Below are positions 30,592-40,235 of a DNA stretch of 64,000 nucleotides, one piece after another. The notes below the pieces were generated by a model. That model saw only the letters and a list, made by a program, of their open reading frames with translations, had not been told where the DNA came from and did no database searches. Each line of letters starts with the position of its first letter. Within the stretch, counting starts at the first letter, position 1. Made by a program: the position numbers and the translations under genes. Origin of the DNA: Yponomeuta sedellus (Eukaryota; Arthropoda; Insecta; Lepidoptera; Yponomeutidae); contig OW203744.1 of the NCBI GenBank assembly GCA_934045075.1, forward strand, positions 1,550,001-1,614,000. Reading direction: 5' to 3'.

Positions 30592-31325
30592 TAAAGCCAG
30601 GTTTTCACGGTCTTAGTACGCTCGGACCGAGTGCCCCATCCGAGTAAACTAATGCTTCTGATTGGACGGTTTTTCGTGACAACACCAAAATACTATTTTT
30701 ATTTTTATTGCACTAACCCGTGCTAAGGACAAATTTAAACACCTATTTAGAGGCTAAAAAAATCACCTATGCCGGGATTCGAACCCGCAACTTCTGGCTA
30801 TCCGTGCCAGCGCTCTTCCAATTGAGCTAATGGGCGACTCACCGGCATCAGTGAAATTTCGAACTTCTTTACACCACTCTCTGTATTACGTACAGGCAGC
30901 GACATCTGGCTTAAGCAAATTGCATCACTTACAGCCCCGACTACCTACTTTGCACTTAGGTTTTACATCGGAATGATATCACTGTACCCACATGATTATA
31001 CTATTTTTATTTTTAATGCACTAACCCGTGCTTAGGGACAAATTTAAAAACCTATTTAGAGGCTAAAAATTTTACCCATGCCGGGATTCGAACCCGCAAC
31101 CTCTGGCTATCCGTGCCAGCGCTCTTCCAATTGAGCAGCGGTTGCTCAATTGGAAGAGCGCTGGCACGGATAGCCAGAGGTTGCGGGTTCGAATCCCGGC
31201 ATGGGTGAAATTTTTAGCCTCTAAATAGGTTTTTTAAACACCAAAATAGCCAATCAGAAGCTTTAGTTTACTCGGATGGGGCGCACTCGGTCCGAGTCCA
31301 ATAAGAACGTGAAAACGCGGCTTAA
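30592..31325. mobile_element. Family K foldback element split by SINE T
   Basis: Left half to AACACCAAAATA (30692) and right half from AACACCAAAATAGCC (31237) correspond to the intact element at 27631-27809. Confidence 0.88.
30693..31236. mobile_element. SINE family T, copy 10: compound dimer plus foldback
   Basis: 12-bp target duplication AACACCAAAATA (30681-30692, 31237-31248). In minus orientation: one complete unit, then tail and tRNA-like core of a second unit, a sharp turn at GAGCAGCGGTTGCTC (31132-31146), then a plus-orientation copy of the core ending AGGTTTTTTA. Confidence 0.93.
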
Positions 31326-31458
31326 GTAAGTCAGCGGTGGGCACGCTTGATGTTTAGCTCATAACTCTCTCTTTCCCGCTTTGAAAATATGTCCTGAATG
31401 TCTGCAACTTTTTTTTCTATCAAACCCTCAGACCACATTTATGAGAAACTAGCTGACC

Positions 31459-31826
31459 CAGCGAACTTCGTACTTCCTTCATTTTTTTCATTTTTTTCTC
31501 CGTAAGAACCATCCTTGTACTGCAAGGGATATTCTAAAAAATAATTAGCGAAATTGTTCTCGAGATTTGCGCTTACCAACACATTCAGCGATTCATTTTT
31601 ATATTATAGAAGAAGATATACTTACTCATTTTATTACAATTAAAAATGTTGAATCTTGTGAGACAGATTCTGTCTCACAAGATTCAACATTGTTGCTGAA
31701 TGTGTTGGTAAGCGCAAATCTCGAGAACAATTTCGCTAATTATTTTTTAGAATATCCCTTGAAGTACGAGGATGGTTCTTACGGAGAAAAAATAAAACAA
31801 AAATGAAGGAAGTACGAAGTTCGCTG
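31459..31826. repeat. Family N near-palindrome
   Basis: Outer arms 31459-31589 and about 31694-31826 are inverse copies of the family N end. The centre at 31646-31690 is a perfect 22-bp-arm palindrome with a 1-nt loop (TTGAATCTTGTGAGACAGA...). Confidence 0.92.
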
Positions 31827-31876
31827 AGAAGAAGAAGACAGAATGCTCCACGCAAGAATCGAAAATATTACATTAT

Positions 31877-32062
31877 TTAAAAACCTATTTAGAGGCTAAA
31901 AATTTCACCCATGCCGGGATTCGAACCCGCAACCTCTAGCTATCCGTACCAGCCAGAGGTTGCGGGTTCGAATCCCGGCATGGGTGAAATTTTTAGCCTC
32001 TAAATAGGTTTTTAAATTTGTTCCTTAGCACGGGTTAGTGCATTAAAAATAAAAATAGTGTA
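31877..32062. mobile_element. SINE family T, copy 11: foldback insertion
   Basis: 12-bp target duplication with one mismatch, ATATTACATTAT / ATATTCCATTAT (31865-31876, 32063-32074). Left: inverted from TTAAAAACCTATTT to the anticodon arm. Right: T-arm to the long A-rich tail in plus orientation. Confidence 0.9.
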
Positions 32063-32074
32063 ATATTCCATTAT

Positions 32075-32659
32075 GTTTGTTTGGAAACGCGTAAAAAGAC
32101 TGTAGGCATTCTTTTATAGCAATGTATGTGGGCACATACATTGCTGCAATATAACATAACATTTACAAAAAGGCGTATGTGAATGTTATGTAGTGTTGTG
32201 TTATTACAGCTCTTCTCTCAAAGAGCGAGAGAGTTTAATGAGCTTAACATCCGGTGTGACTTATTTATAAAAAGATCTTAAGCACTCCTATGGGGCAGTT
32301 TATTTAATCTGTGGTTACTTATATCGTGAAATCTCCACCATAGACCATTTCAATCGGCGTACATCAAGTGTTATAAAGAATCGTTTTTTAAAAAATAAGA
32401 CGGACTATCATTTTTGCATTCCGGAATCGAAACCAGGACCACTACGCTTTCAGCCGACGCGCCACCACCGCTATATTCGATTGTTTACAACCAGGAAAGC
32501 CTCATCTGATGTGGAGTTCAGGTACTTGTTATTGCATGACTACTTTCCAAATATTAACTTTTCAGTACAACTTATCGAATAAACTCACAGTAACCGCATG
32601 CCAAATTACGAGTGCATACCTTGGAAAGTACATTTTTAGTACCTACTACCTGTGGTATA
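32075..32659. other. Intron with a tRNA-like SINE remnant
   Basis: 32420-32475 read in reverse gives TGGCGCGTCGGCTGAAAGCG and GGTTTCGATTCCGG, tRNA-like A and B boxes. Remainder unrecognised. Confidence 0.45.
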
Positions 32660-33055
32660 AGTAAGATAAGATAAGAATATTCTTTATTGTACACCAGAGC
32701 ACATATTACAAAACATGTAAAGATACAAAGTACAATTGGCGGCCTTATTGCTAAAAGCAATTTCTTCCAGACAACCTTACGACGGAAAGTTGCTGAAGAA
32801 AATAAGAGACGGGTAGTCGGTGCAAATATGAATATATTAATACACTACTTATATAAATAACAATACACCTACATAAACAGTTACACACATAGTTATGATA
32901 AACTTACATAAATACGTTATATTAACAATCTACGCGATGAGGAAATAAATACAATATTGTGTACCTATATGGAGACATACGGAAAAGATAAAATGAAAAG
33001 GACAATGCACGAATACTAAACATGCAGGGACAGATAAAACTCCTTAACTTAAGTA
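32660..33055 (-). mobile_element. Family O retroposon, copy 2
   Basis: Nearly identical over about 380 bp to 8106-8480; only scattered substitutions and small indels. Confidence 0.8.
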
Positions 33056-33189
33056 CTACGTAAGTATTTAAATTTGGACGTCAGTTCAAGTATTACGAGT
33101 TTTCCGTGACCCTAGCCAAGTCTGAGATAATTCTTTGGTTCGAGAGAGCTTGTCACCTGTGCACTGAATCATATATACTGAATCATATA

Positions 33190-33608
33190 ACACAACAACA
33201 CAATACAACATTTACATACAGGCACATATAGTGTGTTAGCTGTTAGAATATACCTCGGGCTCTAGAGTAGGCTTCGGTTTTCGCCAATTTTCGCCGGTTT
33301 TCGTACTGATTATCGTATAGGATTCCGCTTTCGAAATTAAGTGTCATATTAGTTCCGATATTCCTATTACACGAACATATCCGATTCTATCCGATTCTAG
33401 CCGATAGTAGCCAAGGTATATTTTAAAAGCTAACAGACTATACATTGTTTCTGGCCCTTGGGTACTCTATGTCGTGGGAACCAGAAACAACAACATCACA
33501 AACATGTAAACATCCAATACCTGGGGTTTTTTTTGTCCCCAGCCGGGGTTCGAACCCGGGACCTCTCGCATATTAGGCAGATGCACTATCACTGTGCCAC
33601 AGAGGTCG
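33190..33608 (-). mobile_element. SINE family R interrupted by element V
   Basis: Body ACATTTACATACAGGCACAT, insert 33231-33438, then ACATTGTTTCTGGCCC to the tRNA-like head at 33539-33608 (GGGGTTCGAACCCGGGACC). Confidence 0.8.
33231..33438. mobile_element. Inverted-repeat element V nested in SINE R
   Basis: Ends GTGTTAGCTGTTAGAATATA and, inverted, GTCTGTTAGCTTTTAAAATA, then TACCTTGG-type sequence. TATA flank at both sides (33227-33230, 33439-33442). 208 bp, non-coding. Confidence 0.75.
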
Positions 33609-33814
33609 TCCTACATGGAAGAGAATAGTAAGACGTTTTAGCTTGTATAAAGCTGGGATCAGTAACAAACAAATCATCTGAATTATTCTTGTTGATTTGT
33701 GATGGATAATAAAAACATTGTTCTATTGTTGGGATTGGTTTCGACTCTTTTTCGCCATCTCACGCTCTATGATTTATTGTTTTCAATTTCGATGAAAGTT
33801 TGTAACGTTTCATT

Positions 33815-34035
33815 CGGTGTCCTTCACTCACACTAGATGGGTGAGGGACCACACGGACGCTGTCTGAGACATTCGTTTTAGATGGGGTAAGCTTGCCCCA
33901 CCACTGCTATTCCGACAGCGGCCCACTCACAGGAAATATTAGCCAATACCGTGTTTGGCCAACCAAGCCGTGACTTCGTCCTTCACAGTTAGCTTTTGGG
34001 CAATACCACACGCTAACTGTGAAGGAACACATCGT
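33815..34035. mobile_element. SINE family I fragment with small inversion
   Basis: CACTCACACTAGATGGGTGA..GACCACACGGACGCTG, ending with TCCTTCACAGTTAGC (33981) followed by its inverse at 34012. Ends about 25 bp from the HR1 exon donor. Confidence 0.6.
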
Positions 34036-34061
34036 CGTCTAAAGCTTGTCCACTGACTCAC

Positions 34062-34178
34062 CTTAAACAAGTTCTCTGCGCCGGCCCGCAGTCGTAACTC
34101 CTTGTTGATCTCTTGATTGAGCTGACATCGACGCGTTTGTAGTCGACCGCGGCACGTAGCCACCCTTGGGTCCGAGCC
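34062..34178 (-). CDS. Rhp: Rhophilin exon: HR1 domain, N-terminal half
   Basis: 117 bp, 39 codons, phase 0 at both ends. Acceptor TTGTTCCAG before GGC, donor AAG/GTGAGT. It reads GSDPRVATCRG, then QLNQEINKELRLRAGAENLF, the signature of the rhophilin HR1 coiled coil that binds GTP-loaded Rho. This is the most upstream exon I can recognise. No methionine in this exon is a credible start, so a 5' exon must lie further upstream. Family I repeat sequence ends within about 30 bp of the donor. Confidence 0.93.
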
Positions 34179-34716
34179 CTGGAACAAGCAGAGGAAATAG
34201 TTGTAGAAAAAATAATTATTGTCATAGGGCCCAGTCAGTCATGTAATACGAAATATTCTGATGGGAGGCGTGTGCTTGGCCAGTTGTTTTTTGACACGTA
34301 GTTTTTTGAACCGGAACTGAATCAATCCAATCCAAATTGATTAATTACTACTGTCTTGTTTCTCTCCTTTAATTTGATTTTGTCCTTATCTAAATGGCGG
34401 TAATCGCCTGTGAGCTGTCTGCGTTTAAGTTAGTCTGTAATAAAGTTTTTTAGTCTGTCTGTCGTAAACAACCTGAGTGATTTTTGGAAACTCTATTTCT
34501 TAAAGATAAAATATTAGAAACTTAAAGATGAAACTTATAGCGTCAACAAAAACCGAAACGAACATAGTTTCAAAAACATTTGAAGTTCATGCCTGTTCGA
34601 ATTTTCAAAGTTATTTAAATTAGTACCTGTAAGGAGAAAAGATCTAAAGTAAAACTAAAATAATAACTAAACTAAAATCTAATTAACATAAAGTAATAAA
34701 AATAAATACCTATAAT
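34179..34716. other. Sequence between HR1 exon and retrotransposon ORF
   Basis: Contains the Rhp acceptor side and probably the 3' UTR of the minus-strand retrotransposon (AT-rich from 34620). Its 3' terminus is not defined; no Rhp exon recognised. Confidence 0.4.
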
Positions 34717-37614
34717 TTACAAATAAAACACTTGCCCCAGGTCAGTGTCCCTCGGCAGGGAGCCCAGAATGCTAGCAACATTCCCCCTTTGGATGGCCAG
34801 ACTTATTCTCTGGCCGAGGTATGCGCCAGCCCTCCGGTCCCCCGTGGCGTCGATGAGGCGCGTTGACAGCTCTTTAAAGAGTGAACGCGCCTCGGGGCCC
34901 CACGGGCCCAGTGTCTCGACCCCAAACGGCGCAAATATGTATTGGTTGCCCAATGTTGCATATTTCCGCCGTTTGAGGCCTTCCGCCGCCCCGGCCGCTG
35001 AGCCAGCGGCCCTTATACTCTGGGAAACATGGGAAGGTGCTAGTGTGTCGACGCAGGTTGAGTCCCACACCAACGGCCTCCCATGTTTCCAGGGTATTGA
35101 CGTCATTCCGTCAGGCCTTTTCCCATCATCTCGGAAAATTCCCGGAGGTTCCAGCATTGCTGGAACTCCGGAAGTAGCGAGGGCCCTTCGGATGACGTCA
35201 TTTAGCGCCGCGTGCCTCGGTAAGCGGCCAGCACTCCGTTGACACGATAAGCCGTGGTGACCCATGTGGTCGACGTCAGCGCCGCAGGGGCACTGATGGG
35301 GCACAGTGATAGCGCAACCCAGGCGCAGTCCCACGGCAGTGCTGAAAGATATGTTATCCATCAGCGTGCCAATTGCCACTGATGGATGTGCCTGCAACCA
35401 ATAACCTGACTCGCGCTCTGAGACAGCAAGGAGGCGGGCTCGCTCTGGGTCGCTGACACTAGATTCAACTAGTTGTCTTTGCGTCAGCTCACAAAGCGGC
35501 CCGTCCCACTGTCTCTGCACTGAAGGGTCCTTCGGTGGGTCGGTGGATGGGCAAACCAGTCTCCATGCCTGCTTGGCTTCCTCACAGCATGAGACCTCAA
35601 TCGTGCCCAAGGATGGGCAGATAATTTGCTTATACAAAGCCTCGATGCTGTGGACGGAAGACAAGAAGGCAGGCAGTGCCACGCTTGTCACTTTTCTGAC
35701 TCCGAGGCCTCCCAACCTTATTGGTAGGGAGGCCTGGAGCCAGGCGCGTTCGGAAATGGGACAATTTAAAATCTGAATTAGGGCCAGATGAATCATGGAG
35801 TCTATGGGCCCCAAGAGTGCCGCCTGGCTAAACAACGGACTGCACCTTAGGTAATACGAGAATTTTGGTACAAATAGACAGAAGCGGATAATTTGGAAGG
35901 CCATATGTGTGCTAATTTGGCTAAGGTGCGGAATCGTTTCGAAAAATTTGTTTTTTTGACAATCCAGAAACTGTGGGAAAGCTTTTTCGAGGACTGGCGC
36001 CCCTAGGAGGTAGAGGTTCTCACTATCCAGTATTTTTATATTTGGTGCCAGTCTGTTAAATTCCCGAATGGGGATTTCTGAATTTATGTGGTCAAAAGGG
36101 TATAGTTCGCATTTGCTGTAATTTAGTTCCAAGCCTATTGATTTAAATTTTTCCGAGAGAGTTGCAAGATCTTTTTGTACTTCTTTTGACTCTCCTCCGA
36201 GGGTGCCATCATCGAGGTACCAGATGTTTAATTTTGATTTTAAGGAGGTTATTATTTTATTAATAGCCAGGCTGAAGATGGCTGGCCCAAGTGGGTCGCC
36301 CTGCTGGCAGCCCACAGCAGATTCGAGGGCGTTATCCCTGTATACTAGATTAGAATGGCAGGTGTAGGATTGCCACATGTAAGGATAAATTTCAGGGATT
36401 ATTTCTTTTATCTCTGCCAGCATTGCGCCCCTGTCCACCGAGTTGAAGGCGTTCTTTACGTCCACCTTCAGTATCACCTCACCTCCTTTCTCCTTGATGT
36501 AGGTCCGCACAGCGTGCACCGCTGCCTCACATCCTCCTTTTGACCCGAAGCCAAGTTGGGTTGGCTGGAGAATTTTTTGAAGTTTTGGGAGGATGCCGCG
36601 GCAGCAGAGCTTTGACGCTATGCGGCGTATCGTCAACCCCACCGCTACTGGGCGAATCCCTCCGTCTTTTTTCTTTAAGGCACATAGGTTCGCCCCGTAT
36701 AGCAGCGGGGTCACCTCTGGGTTAACCCTTCCAGCCAGCATCTGGTTAACAAGGGCCGTGAGGCGGTTCAGCAGTGTCTCACCTGCCTGGCCGGTCACGC
36801 CGCAGAGGAGGTCTTTGAGGTGTTGAGGGCTAAGACCATCCAGGCCACTTGCTGAACCATTCTTAAATGACATCACGGCCCCTAGGACGTCTTTTCCAAT
36901 GACTTCTAGATGTTCGCCATCGGACTGTGGAGCTGGTGGAAGGCAAAGAGAATCAAGGGGAGAGGGGTGTTTATTTCTAAGGGCCGACAGAACTTCGGGC
37001 GAGTCAGGTGCGATCGTGTCGCATGAGAAGAGGAGTTGAGCAGCTCCCTTCAGGTCACCGTCGTTGACTTTTGTTTCAACTCGTTTGTATTTATTACTGT
37101 TATGGAAGTTGTTGATGGGTTGGAGATTTTGTATGGGTTGATGGATATCCGTGCAGTTCTCTTTTATTAGGGCTGTGAGTGATGTTTTTTTTCTTTTATT
37201 GTTATTTATGTGTAAAGTTTCGTACGGAAACCTGAATAAGGCCTCCCAGGCGCCTTGGGTGTTATATTTTGTGATGGAATCTATAGTTCGGGAGAGTTTT
37301 TCCGCGACGCTCGTACGGGCGCCGCGTGGAATGCGCTTGACAACCGGGCAACATCGTTTCAAGTTTCCCAGAATTTTCCAAAGTGGATCGCCTTGATCAT
37401 TCTGTGACTGGCTGTCGATTGCCCGGCCATCAAGCGGAGTGTCATGAGAGGTGGTCTGATTGTCTGTTGGTCTGGTTTTGTGGGTTTTTCCAATGTGAAT
37501 ATTGAGGCCCTTATTGTTTTTGAAAAGGCGTACCTGGGGGCAGTAAGGACACTGTGCAAACCCTCCATCATTACTGGTCACAGGTGTGGGAGCTACATCC
37601 GAGGGTTGCGACAT
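34717..37614 (-). CDS. Non-LTR retrotransposon ORF with restriction-like endonuclease
   Basis: Uninterrupted frame of 965 codons from the first ATG at 37614; an upstream GTG at 37647 is in frame. N-terminal C2H2 finger (C-x2-C-x14-H-x4-H, residues 22-45). Reverse transcriptase: VDVKNAFNSVD (about 384), QGDPLGPAIFS (about 438) and catalytic YLDD (466-469). C-terminal CPCGADVDHMGHHGLSC (775-791) followed by GKRPDG and WDSTCVDT (832-857) is the CCHC plus PD-(D/E)xK arrangement of R2/R4-type endonucleases. It copies its own RNA into DNA at a nicked target. No APE endonuclease or RNase H seen. Not at a 28S site; clade not certain. Possibly young or still active because no stops or frameshifts are present. 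Confidence 0.88.
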   Translation of the reverse strand: MSQPSDVAPTPVTSNDGGFAQCPYCPQVRLFKNNKGLNIHIGKTHKTRPTDNQTTSHDTPLDGRAIDSQSQNDQGDPLWKILGNLKRCCPVVKRIPRGARTSVAEKLSRTIDSITKYNTQGAWEALFRFPYETLHINNNKRKKTSLTALIKENCTDIHQPIQNLQPINNFHNSNKYKRVETKVNDGDLKGAAQLLFSCDTIAPDSPEVLSALRNKHPSPLDSLCLPPAPQSDGEHLEVIGKDVLGAVMSFKNGSASGLDGLSPQHLKDLLCGVTGQAGETLLNRLTALVNQMLAGRVNPEVTPLLYGANLCALKKKDGGIRPVAVGLTIRRIASKLCCRGILPKLQKILQPTQLGFGSKGGCEAAVHAVRTYIKEKGGEVILKVDVKNAFNSVDRGAMLAEIKEIIPEIYPYMWQSYTCHSNLVYRDNALESAVGCQQGDPLGPAIFSLAINKIITSLKSKLNIWYLDDGTLGGESKEVQKDLATLSEKFKSIGLELNYSKCELYPFDHINSEIPIREFNRLAPNIKILDSENLYLLGAPVLEKAFPQFLDCQKNKFFETIPHLSQISTHMAFQIIRFCLFVPKFSYYLRCSPLFSQAALLGPIDSMIHLALIQILNCPISERAWLQASLPIRLGGLGVRKVTSVALPAFLSSVHSIEALYKQIICPSLGTIEVSCCEEAKQAWRLVCPSTDPPKDPSVQRQWDGPLCELTQRQLVESSVSDPERARLLAVSERESGYWLQAHPSVAIGTLMDNISFSTAVGLRLGCAITVPHQCPCGADVDHMGHHGLSCQRSAGRLPRHAALNDVIRRALATSGVPAMLEPPGIFRDDGKRPDGMTSIPWKHGRPLVWDSTCVDTLAPSHVSQSIRAAGSAAGAAEGLKRRKYATLGNQYIFAPFGVETLGPWGPEARSLFKELSTRLIDATGDRRAGAYLGQRISLAIQRGNVASILGSLPRDTDLGQVFYL

Positions 37615-37647
37615 ACGGTTTCTAACTCGATTGATGACTAAAAACAC

Positions 37648-38334
37648 TTAACTATATACATACATCTAAAAAAACAGTAATGTAAAAATCACTTGGTCCA
37701 ATTCTCGTCGTTATTCTTGGGAATTACATCTTTTAAGAACTTATTTCACAGATTTGTTATTCACTTTTCTTTTAATGTTTATTAATAAATTTTGTTTATA
37801 ATATTGAAGTGGTTATTTTCACAGATTAAAAAAGGCAAAGTCAATTATGGGCAGGTACCTACTCCCTTCCATTGGCCTGTCGTCCTGTCATTCTTGGTAG
37901 AAGGGAGAGAAGTGTTGGAACGTCAAAATAAATGGCCGTCAGATGATTGTGGGGCTGTCGCTTCTCAGACAAAACAACTTATTGTGCTCAAATCCCGCCT
38001 TGGTCGCCCAAACGAGCACTTGATCAGCAGCTTGGGAATTTAAGGGAATTTTCACGTTTCTTTTTTTATATGTTCCTAGCCTTATACTCTTATTTTAGTT
38101 TGTTTTTGTTTGACTTTTAATCGATGTCCGGAATTCTAATAGTCAAGTAACTCTTTTGGCCTTCCTAACAATTCTCCCGCATATCATGGGGAAAATGCAG
38201 TGGTTGAAAATGCTGGTCTTTAACCACTGCCCGGGATCCGGGACCCGGACGCCCACCAGCTAAGCCTTTCAAGTTGTCATTATAACCTAGATTTAAGAAT
38301 TATTTTGTTTTTAAATTGTATGTTGATATGGTGA
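37648..38334. other. Probable 5' region of the retrotransposon and flank
   Basis: GC-richer blocks near 37855-38040 and 38150-38270 could belong to the element's 5' UTR; no ORF with known domains, and no target duplication identified. Confidence 0.35.
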
Positions 38335-38570
38335 TAAATGAAATGAAAAGGTTTTATATAGAAACTGCGGCTTAATGAACGGAACAAGTAAAACTAGGTG
38401 TCCATTTCAAAATTTACATCATTTTGGAGAAAAAATTGACAAAATAACTCCAAACTTTTCAAACTCCTAAATTAATAGAGTTTATATAATCATTATATAA
38501 AACATAGCATTATAACTCATGCATTGCCCTAGCTTTAATTCCTTATAAAGAATTCCTTATTAAACTGTTT
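38335..38570 (+). repeat. Family F repeat
   Basis: GAAATGAAAAGGTTTTATAT to GCATTGCCCTAGCTTTAATT, with the GGAGAAAAAATTGACAAAAT core. Confidence 0.7.
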
Positions 38571-38991
38571 GTTTATTACATTACATCTTATCTCAACTTC
38601 AACGAAACACTCAACATAATATAGCTTCTTGGGAGTCTAATTAAATATTTCAAAGACACTCCAGATTAGATCGCGTGACAACTTTCTACTTAAAACGATT
38701 ACGTAAATTATAAACAGCCAGATGAGCATTGAGAGACACCAGCATCGTCTCCAAACGCTGATTGACAAACTAGATTACATCAGAAGTTCAAGATCAGTAT
38801 GCTATTGGATGTGACCAACAGTTGTTTCCGTGGACGTCCTGCGTCCGAAAAGTGTCTTCGTCAACCTTTCGGACATCAAGTATGCTTACATACAGGCTGT
38901 CCCAAAAACACCGTCAAGCTGAGATTTATATAACCCCTATCGCTTAAATGTTTTCTAATAGTCACAAGCCTAGATCATGAACGTTTAGTAA
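38571..38991. other. No recognised feature
   Basis: No coding frame or repeat shared in the window. Confidence 0.4.
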
Positions 38992-39188
38992 TATGCACTA
39001 ACCTGTGCTAAGGACAATTTTAAAAACTTATTTAGAGGCTAAAAATTCCACCCATGCCGGGATTTGAACCCGCCACCTCTGGCTACCCGTGCCAGCGCTC
39101 TTGCCAACTGAGCTAATGGGCGACTTACAGGCATCAGTGAAATTTCGAACCTCTTTACAATATTCTCTGTATTACGTACAGGCAGCGA
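38992..39188 (-). mobile_element. SINE family T, copy 12, 5'-truncated
   Basis: Tail, tRNA-like core and 5' body to GTACAGGCAGCGAC. TTTAGTA occurs on both flanks and may be the target duplication. Confidence 0.85.
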
Positions 39189-39282
39189 CTGATTTAGTAC
39201 AGGTTAAGTATGTTCAAAGGTTTAATGAAACGAAAAAAAATCATAGTTAAAACTGTTTTTATAGGGATTTATGCTCGTTTAT

Positions 39283-39466
39283 ACTATTTTTATTTTTAAT
39301 GCACTAACCCGTGCTAAGGAACAATTTTTTAAAAACCTATTTAGAGGCTAAAAATTTCACCCATGCCGGGATTCGAACCCGCAACCTCTGGCTCGGATAG
39401 CCAGAGGTTGCGGGTTCGAATCCCGGCATGGGTGAAATTTTTAGCCTCTAAATAGGGTTTTAAAAA
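39283..39466. mobile_element. SINE family T, copy 13: foldback insertion
   Basis: Perfect 14-bp target duplication TTATGCTCGTTTAT (39269-39282, 39467-39480). Minus-orientation tail and T-arm, turn at CTCTGGCTCGGATAGCCAGAG, plus-orientation copy ending AGGGTTTTAAAAA. Confidence 0.94.
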
Positions 39467-39480
39467 TTATGCTCGTTTAT

Positions 39481-39892
39481 TACATTTTTACAATTTTCCA
39501 ACGTTTCGGCACTTTTACAGGTGCCGTGGTCTCGGACGGCATAAATCCGTGTAAAAACAGTTTTAATTGTGTCTAGTGCTCGTGTTAACCTATGAAAAGA
39601 AATCAATTTTATTTCAACGTAAAGAATTTACGTTCTGTTTGCTGAATGTCAATGTATAATGTAAACTGTAGGCCGCTGCCTTTAGGCCGTAGTGTAGTGG
39701 AGAAAAAGGCAGCTGGAAAAAAAAACTCCACTATGAAGACGATTTAAGCAAGATGACAGTGTTTACACCTGTCAAAGAACTTATATCAATATCATTAAAA
39801 GGTAGTCGAGTGGAGACTGTCAAATACCGGAACAAGGTCCGCCGGTGGTGTGACTTTGTAATGCTGTATATCTTTGATAAACAATAGAAACT
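39481..39892. other. Old repeats, no gene
   Basis: AACGTTTCGGCAC..GGTGCCGTGGTC at 39499-39530 is similar in style to families D/E; a family M piece lies at 39640-39705. Confidence 0.45.
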
Positions 39893-40133
39893 GGAACGAC
39901 TTCAGGTGTTGTTTTATTTGTAGATAGATATTTTATAATAAAACAGAAAAATTGGGTAAAAACGGATAAGCAGGTAAAATAGTCAGATCTGGTCGAATGG
40001 TAAAGTAGTAGTGATGAAAAATGAGGGTATTGGAAAAATGTGTGACGTAGGTAATTTAAATATTTGAAAATGATAGATAGAAAAAGAAATAAAAATTATG
40101 TAAAAAGGTTTGCACCGTTACAACTTGATCATA
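39893..40133 (+). repeat. Family P repeat
   Basis: GGAACGACTTCAGGTGTTGT to GGTTTGCACCGTTAC, the inverse of 27148-27383. Confidence 0.8.
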
Positions 40134-40235
40134 TAGAGAGAGATAGAGCTAAAGAGAGGGTCACAGCGGCAGATGATTTCAATCGCCGATTACCTCAGAC
40201 CCTCAATTGCCTTCACTATGTTTTCCTTCATAGTT

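Larger units (their letters stand above)
263..34178 (-). other. Rhp: Rhophilin gene span (partial, 12 exons)
   Basis: Twelve exons read in order from 34178 to 263 join into 713 codons with matching splice phases and no stop. Domain order is HR1 (residues 1 to about 80 of the visible part), BRO1 (about 83-460), linker, then PDZ (from about 688). This order is specific to rhophilins, Rho-GTP-binding scaffold proteins of the cytoplasm. The start codon exon and the end of the PDZ are not in the traced part. Introns range from about 0.4 kb to over 10 kb and are full of mobile elements. Confidence 0.93.

Noticed and set aside
34745..35242. 165-codon plus-strand ORF (and others to 37641)
   Set aside because: Antisense shadows of the retrotransposon frame, which has clear RT motifs.
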